Origin: Saccharopolyspora indica
GTDB lineage: Bacteria > Actinomycetota > Actinomycetes > Mycobacteriales > Pseudonocardiaceae
DNA length: 64,000 nt
Assembly: GCF_027853965.1 (NCBI RefSeq)
Contig: NZ_JAQGLB010000016.1
Location: 62,001 to 126,000, forward strand
Direction: 5' to 3'
Shown: positions 60,468 to 64,000 of the stretch, in pieces
How the letters are laid out: every line of letters begins with the position of its first letter
How positions within the stretch are numbered: position 1 is the stretch's first letter
The notes under the pieces: generated by a model
Databases searched by the model: none
Told to the model about the DNA's origin: nothing
What the model saw: only the letters and a program-made list of their open reading frames with translations
Program-made: the position numbers and the translations under genes

Positions 60468-61940
60468 CTACGGACGAGCGTTGACGAACTCCGCGAGGTG
60501 CGCGGACTGCTCCAGGCGCGAGGGCTCGTGGACGTACATCATGTGCCCGGCCGGGTAGTAGCGGACGTCGATGTTCTCGCGCAGCTCCGCCGGGATCGGC
60601 AGCCGCGCCAGCACGTGCTCGGCCGCGAAGTACGGCGTCGCGCCGTCGGTGTAGCCGCAGCCGACGTGCAGGCGCAGGTGCGGGTTGGCCTGCATGGCCG
60701 CCCCGAGCTTGTCCACGACGGACACGCTCGCGCCCTCGAACTCCTTGTACGACCAGGGCTGCACCTTGCTGCTGATCATCTCGTAGGGCAGGTCGTTGGT
60801 GTAGTCGAGCTCTTCGCGCAGGTAGTGGTTGATCGACGCCGCGTAGGCCCCGAGGATCCCGGAGATGCTCGGGTCGTCGGTGAAGTGCTCGCCCGCCGCG
60901 TCGGGCTCCCAGCCGGTGAACCGGCCGTCCATCCGGCCCACGGTCTGCCGCCGGTCGCGCAGCAGCTCGGTGAAGAACCGGATGTGCTCGATGCGCAGGT
61001 TCGCGCGCTCCACGTAGTCCTCGGAGAGCCCGGCCAGCGCCGCGACCCGGCGCACCACGTCGGCCCGCTCCTCGTCGGACAGCCGCGCACCGCGGGCCAG
61101 CGCCCACGGGTAGTCCTTCGCGGCGAACTCCTCGGCCTCGTCGAGCACCTCGCGCAGCGGCCGGTCACCGTGCTTGCCGTGGTGGTGCGCGATCGCCGCG
61201 TAGGTCGGCAGGTAGAGCGCGTACGGCTGGTCGTTGCCGTCGGTGAACCGGACCGTGCCCAGGTCCAGCACCGAGGAGATCAGCAGCAGGCCGTTCGGGT
61301 AGAGCCCGTAGCGGGACTGCAGGTGCTCGGCCAGCGCCGCCGCGCGCAGCGTGCCGTAGGACTCGCCCGCCAGGTACTTCGGCGACATCCACCGGCCGTT
61401 GCGGGTGGTCCACAGCCGGATCACCTCGGCGATGGACTCGATGTCGCGCTTGTAGCCGTGGAAGTCGCCCGGCGTGCCGCCCTCGACGGCCCGCGAGTAG
61501 CCGGTGGACACCGGGTCGATGAACACCAGATCGCTGTGCGCCAGCAGGGTTTCCGGGTTGTCGGCCAGCCCGTAGGGCGGCGGGGCGAGGTCGCCCGCGT
61601 CCCCGGAGACGACGCGCCGCGGGCCGAGCAGCCCGAGGTGCAGCCACACGCTGGAGGATCCCGGGCCGCCGTTGAACGCGAAGGTCACCGGCCGGGTGGT
61701 GCCGGGCTCGGCGTCGGCGACGTAGGAGGTCACGAAGACCTCCGCCTTGGGCTTGAACCCGTCGAACTTGCCGTCGGTGTGCACCTCTTCGCGCAGCACG
61801 ACGCGCCCGGTGGTGGCCGTGTAGGACAGCTCGCCGCCGGCCACGTCGATCGTGTGGTGCGTGCTGACCAGGTCGTCGACCGGCTCCGCCGGGGTGGTCG
61901 TTTCCTTGCTCTCGTCGGTCTTGTCCGCGCTGGCTGCCAT
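60468..61940 (-). CDS. Serine carboxypeptidase-like S10 family peptidase
   Basis: 490-residue protein of family S10, whose members remove C-terminal residues from peptides. FNGGPGSSSVWLHLGLLGPR forms the oxyanion region near residue 95, the nucleophile is in GESYGT near 200, and the histidine in YPAGHMMYVHEPSR near the end. No signal peptide is seen from the ATG at 61940, so unlike eukaryotic S10 enzymes it may be cytoplasmic. A longer upstream frame exists but runs over the divergent UDG gene. The two genes start 49 bp apart. Confidence 0.9.
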   Translation of the reverse strand: MAASADKTDESKETTTPAEPVDDLVSTHHTIDVAGGELSYTATTGRVVLREEVHTDGKFDGFKPKAEVFVTSYVADAEPGTTRPVTFAFNGGPGSSSVWLHLGLLGPRRVVSGDAGDLAPPPYGLADNPETLLAHSDLVFIDPVSTGYSRAVEGGTPGDFHGYKRDIESIAEVIRLWTTRNGRWMSPKYLAGESYGTLRAAALAEHLQSRYGLYPNGLLLISSVLDLGTVRFTDGNDQPYALYLPTYAAIAHHHGKHGDRPLREVLDEAEEFAAKDYPWALARGARLSDEERADVVRRVAALAGLSEDYVERANLRIEHIRFFTELLRDRRQTVGRMDGRFTGWEPDAAGEHFTDDPSISGILGAYAASINHYLREELDYTNDLPYEMISSKVQPWSYKEFEGASVSVVDKLGAAMQANPHLRLHVGCGYTDGATPYFAAEHVLARLPIPAELRENIDVRYYPAGHMMYVHEPSRLEQSAHLAEFVNARP

Positions 61941-61989
61941 GCCGACCACATTACGTGCCGCCGCAGCGGTTTTCTGAGACTTTTTAGAG

Positions 61990-62760
61990 GTGCCCACCAC
62001 GCCCGCCAAGCTGATCGCCGACCCCGTCGGCGACCCGGCCACCGCCGCCCCGTCCGCCACCCGGCTGACCGAGCTGGACCAGCTGATCTCCCGTTGCACG
62101 GCCTGCCCGCGCCTGGTCGCCTGGCGCGAGGAGGTGGCCGAGGTCAAGCGCGCGGCGTTCCGCGACGAGGAGTACTGGGGCCGCCCGGTGCCCGGCTTCG
62201 GCCCACCGGACGCCGAGATCGGCATCGTCGGCCTGGCCCCGGCGGCGCACGGCGGCAACCGCACCGGCCGGATCTTCACCGGGGACCGCAGCGGCGACGT
62301 CCTGTTCCAGGCGCTCTACGACGTCGGCCTGGCCTCGCAGCCCGAGGCCCACCACCTGGACGACGGCCTGGAGCTCTTCCACACCCGGATCACGGCCCCG
62401 GTGCACTGCGCCCCACCGGCCAACAAGCCGACCCCGGCGGAGCGGGACACCTGCCGCCCGTGGCTGGTCCGCGAGCTGGACCTGCTCCGCCCGACGCTGC
62501 GAGTGGTGATCGTCCTCGGCGCCTTCGGTTGGCAAGCCCTCCTGCCGGTCCTGGCGGACGCGGTGTGGCAGGTCCCGCGCCCCCGTCCGAAGTTCGGCCA
62601 CGAAGCCCACGCGGAACTGCGGGCGACCGACGGCGGAACGCCCCTCCACCTCCTCGGCTGCTACCACGTCAGCCAGCAGAACACCTTCACCGGCAAGCTG
62701 ACGCCAGCGATGCTGCGCGGCGTGCTGGAACGGGCGAAGCGTCTGGCGGAAGTGCGCTGA
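61990..62760 (+). CDS. Family 5 uracil-DNA glycosylase (UDGb)
   Basis: 256-residue iron-sulfur DNA repair enzyme that excises uracil and some deaminated or oxidised bases. Cysteines for the cluster are in CTACPRLVAW near residue 36, CAPPANKP and DTCRPW. Motif 1 reads GLAPAAHGGNRTGRIFTGDR, lacking the catalytic Asp/Asn of family 1 as usual for UDGb, and motif 2 is GCYHVSQQNTFTGKL near the end. The M. tuberculosis counterpart is UdgB. GTG 61990 is close to an AGAGG site and divergent from the S10 peptidase gene. Confidence 0.93.
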   Translation: MPTTPAKLIADPVGDPATAAPSATRLTELDQLISRCTACPRLVAWREEVAEVKRAAFRDEEYWGRPVPGFGPPDAEIGIVGLAPAAHGGNRTGRIFTGDRSGDVLFQALYDVGLASQPEAHHLDDGLELFHTRITAPVHCAPPANKPTPAERDTCRPWLVRELDLLRPTLRVVIVLGAFGWQALLPVLADAVWQVPRPRPKFGHEAHAELRATDGGTPLHLLGCYHVSQQNTFTGKLTPAMLRGVLERAKRLAEVR

Positions 62761-62761
62761 C

Positions 62762-62791
62762 TTGACTGTGAATGCAGTGTGACTGCAAAAT
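62762..62791 (+). promoter_or_regulatory. Promoter of the toxin-antitoxin operon
   Basis: TTGACT (62762-62767) and CAAAAT (62786-62791) are separated by 18 nt. The antitoxin ATG is 6 nt further, implying a leaderless mRNA. TGCA repeats (TGCAGTGTGACTGCA and TGCATGCA) cover the promoter and suit an RHH autorepressor. Confidence 0.6.
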
Positions 62792-62797
62792 GCATGC

Positions 62798-63082
62798 ATG
62801 GCAGTGCTGACGATTCGAGATGTGCCGGAGGACGTCAAGGAGGCTCTCGCGCGTGACGCACGCGAGAGCGGGCAGTCTCTGCAGGCCTTCTTGCTGGGCG
62901 TCTTGCGGCGGCAGGCCGCGTTCAGCCGCAACCGGCAGCTTCTCTCCGAGATCGAACGCGATCTGGCCGAGGGCGGCGGAGCTGGAGATGATGCGCCCGA
63001 TGCCGCTGCGCTCTTGGAGCAGGCCAGGCCCGAAGATCTGGACGGTGGTGTCGGACGTTCTGGGGCGGGTGGCGCGGCGTGA
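62798..63082 (+). CDS. VapB/FitA-type antitoxin (ribbon-helix-helix)
   Basis: 94-residue protein. The first 45 residues form a FitA-like ribbon-helix-helix DNA-binding domain (VLTIRDVPEDVKEALARDAR, then ESGQSLQAFLLGVL). The rest is a disordered, acidic/glycine-rich tail that would wrap the toxin. The stop overlaps the toxin GTG by 4 bp, the usual arrangement for coupled synthesis. It should neutralise the PIN toxin and repress its own promoter, which carries TGCA repeats. Confidence 0.9.
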   Translation: MAVLTIRDVPEDVKEALARDARESGQSLQAFLLGVLRRQAAFSRNRQLLSEIERDLAEGGGAGDDAPDAAALLEQARPEDLDGGVGRSGAGGAA

Positions 63083-63483
63083 TCGTGGTTGACGCCTCGG
63101 TGTTGGCGAACATGTTGCTCTACGCAGATGAACGCGGTCGCCGGGCGAGGGCGGTACTGGGGCGGGACGTGGAGTGGGCCGCCCCCGAGCACTGGAAGGC
63201 GGAAGTCTTCTCGGTGGTCCGTGGGCTCACACTGGGCAGCAAGATCAAAGAGGAGCAGGCGGTTCGAGCGGTTGATCGCCTGCCGCTGCTCGGTATCGAG
63301 CACGTCTCGCTCGACGAGCTGCTTCCGCGCATGTGGCAGCTTCGCTCCGCGATCAGTGGTTACGACGCCGCCTACGTGGCGTTGGCGGAGGTTCGCGGAA
63401 TCCCGCTCGTGACCGCTGATGGTCGGCTTGCGCGCGCGGCGACGAGCTACTGCAGGGTGGAACTCGTCTCGCCTGGAGCATGA
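63079..63483 (+). CDS. VapC-type PIN-domain toxin
   Basis: 134-residue putative ribonuclease of the VapC family. The metal-binding acidic residues are visible: VVDASVLANML (Asp5), HWKAEVFSVV (Glu about 42), GYDAAYVALAE (Asp about 95) and VTADGRLAR (Asp about 114). VapC toxins cut tRNA or rRNA under stress when the antitoxin is degraded; the target here is unknown. The GTG at 63079 overlaps the antitoxin stop. GC content and codon use are slightly lower than in neighbours, which may signal acquisition. Confidence 0.92.
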   Translation: MIVVDASVLANMLLYADERGRRARAVLGRDVEWAAPEHWKAEVFSVVRGLTLGSKIKEEQAVRAVDRLPLLGIEHVSLDELLPRMWQLRSAISGYDAAYVALAEVRGIPLVTADGRLARAATSYCRVELVSPGA

Positions 63484-63554
63484 CAACTCGTGCGGGAACC
63501 AAGCTCGATTTGGCGAACCGCAGGTGGGTCATTCACCGACCGTGCTTGGGTCTT

Positions 63555-64000
63555 TCACCTAAGACGATGGTGCCTTCGTGTCACGAGCCGCGGGTCGGCG
63601 AACGCCGAGTTGTCGATGACGACGTCCGTCTTCGGGAGCGGATCGACCTCCTGGAGGTAGATCCGCTCGGCCACCAGGTACCGGTTGCGGTGGATGGACT
63701 CCGCTTCCGAGCCCGCCCAGTCCTGGTCCCGCTCGCCGCCCCGCTGGACGGACAGCTCCGCGTCGACCTGCAGCCAGATCCGGAAGTCCCAGTACTCGTC
63801 GATCTCCGGGCGGAAGGCGAACACGCCGTCCACGATCAGCACCGAGTCGGCGTCGAGCGGCGCCGTCTCGGCCGAGTGGTCGCGCTGGGTCAGCGGGTCG
63901 ATGCTGCACAGCGCGGCGGACGCGGCCTCCGGTGACCTGCACGGATCCAGCAGCAGGCGCTTGACCGACGCGTAGTCGTAGGCGTTGCGGTAGTAGCCCT
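63555..64000 (-). CDS. Uridine kinase-like P-loop nucleoside kinase (5' part outside window)
   Basis: C-terminal 148 residues of a gene that continues beyond the right edge. The readable part starts GYYRNAYDYASVKRLLLDP and contains DADSVLIVDGVFAFRPEIDE, a Walker-B-like strand, then FRIWLQVDAELSVQRGGERD and HRNRYLVAERIYLQEVDP. This matches uridine kinase-like proteins of actinobacteria that phosphorylate uridine or a related (deoxy)nucleoside. The P-loop lies outside the window, so activity cannot be checked. It converges with the VapC gene. Confidence 0.85.
   Translation of the reverse strand, partial: GYYRNAYDYASVKRLLLDPCRSPEAASAALCSIDPLTQRDHSAETAPLDADSVLIVDGVFAFRPEIDEYWDFRIWLQVDAELSVQRGGERDQDWAGSEAESIHRNRYLVAERIYLQEVDPLPKTDVVIDNSAFADPRLVTRRHHRLR

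Noticed and set aside
61941..62279. Longer N terminus for the S10 peptidase
   Set aside because: It would overlap the divergent UDGb gene, and the added residues are low-complexity; ATG 61940 matches the family start.

Overview
The window is very GC-rich, uses GTG and TTG starts freely and carries a gene order typical of Actinobacteria. The block ispE, ABC-F, FadD-like ligase, pth, rplY, prs, glmU, tRNA-Gln(UUG), TetR, mfd, mazG, LpqU-like transglycosylases, eno, ftsB, DUF501, ppx follows the Mycobacterium tuberculosis Rv1011-Rv1026 order, with accessory genes inserted. Together with several families of palindromic intergenic repeats, this suggests a Pseudonocardiaceae chromosome. Saccharopolyspora is my best guess. 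That is an inference from gene order and style, not from a marker gene.

Layout. 1-2.6 kb: end of a methionine ABC importer (metN-metI-metQ). 2.9-15.4 kb: isoprenoid, translation-quality and sugar-nucleotide/PRPP housekeeping genes, interrupted by a Rossmann protein, an Nramp relative and a nitroreductase. 15.7-25 kb: a GGDEF protein, tRNA-Gln, a fatty-acid desaturase, TetR, a MarR/hydrolase pair and mfd. 25-29.2 kb: a BCCT transporter and a P450-ferredoxin pair with a divergent TetR. 29.3-41.9 kb: cell-envelope lipoproteins, mazG, three related lytic transglycosylases, eno-ftsB-DUF501, an AidB-like dehydrogenase and ppx. 42-47.6 kb: a complete peptide ABC importer (dppABCDF). 47.8-64 kb: an accessory-rich part with TetR/NmrA, an unusual P450 with a tiny aromatic-tailed ORF nested in its 3' end, an ABC exporter with an XRE regulator, a cobalamin riboswitch with metE, a short SepF paralogue, TetR/HXXEE, a methyltransferase, an S10 peptidase, UDGb, a VapBC-type pair and the end of a uridine-kinase-like gene.

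How it works together. Methionine supply appears twice: import by MetNIQ and B12-controlled synthesis by MetE. Envelope growth is served by GlmU, Prs, FtsB, SepF-like and three transglycosylases. Many small regulators sit beside perfect or near-perfect palindromes that make good operator candidates.

Most unusual signals. (1) Three copies of a roughly 200-bp intergenic element (1450, 2640, 12700) whose helices are kept by compensatory base changes; two of them flank metQ in opposite orientation. (2) Three copies of a 62-bp double-palindrome element placed just after stop codons. (3) A P450 lacking the usual I-helix acid-alcohol pair, with a 21-codon ORF ending RRWYWYAG behind a near-perfect ribosome-binding site, reminiscent of P450-modified RiPPs such as atropopeptides.
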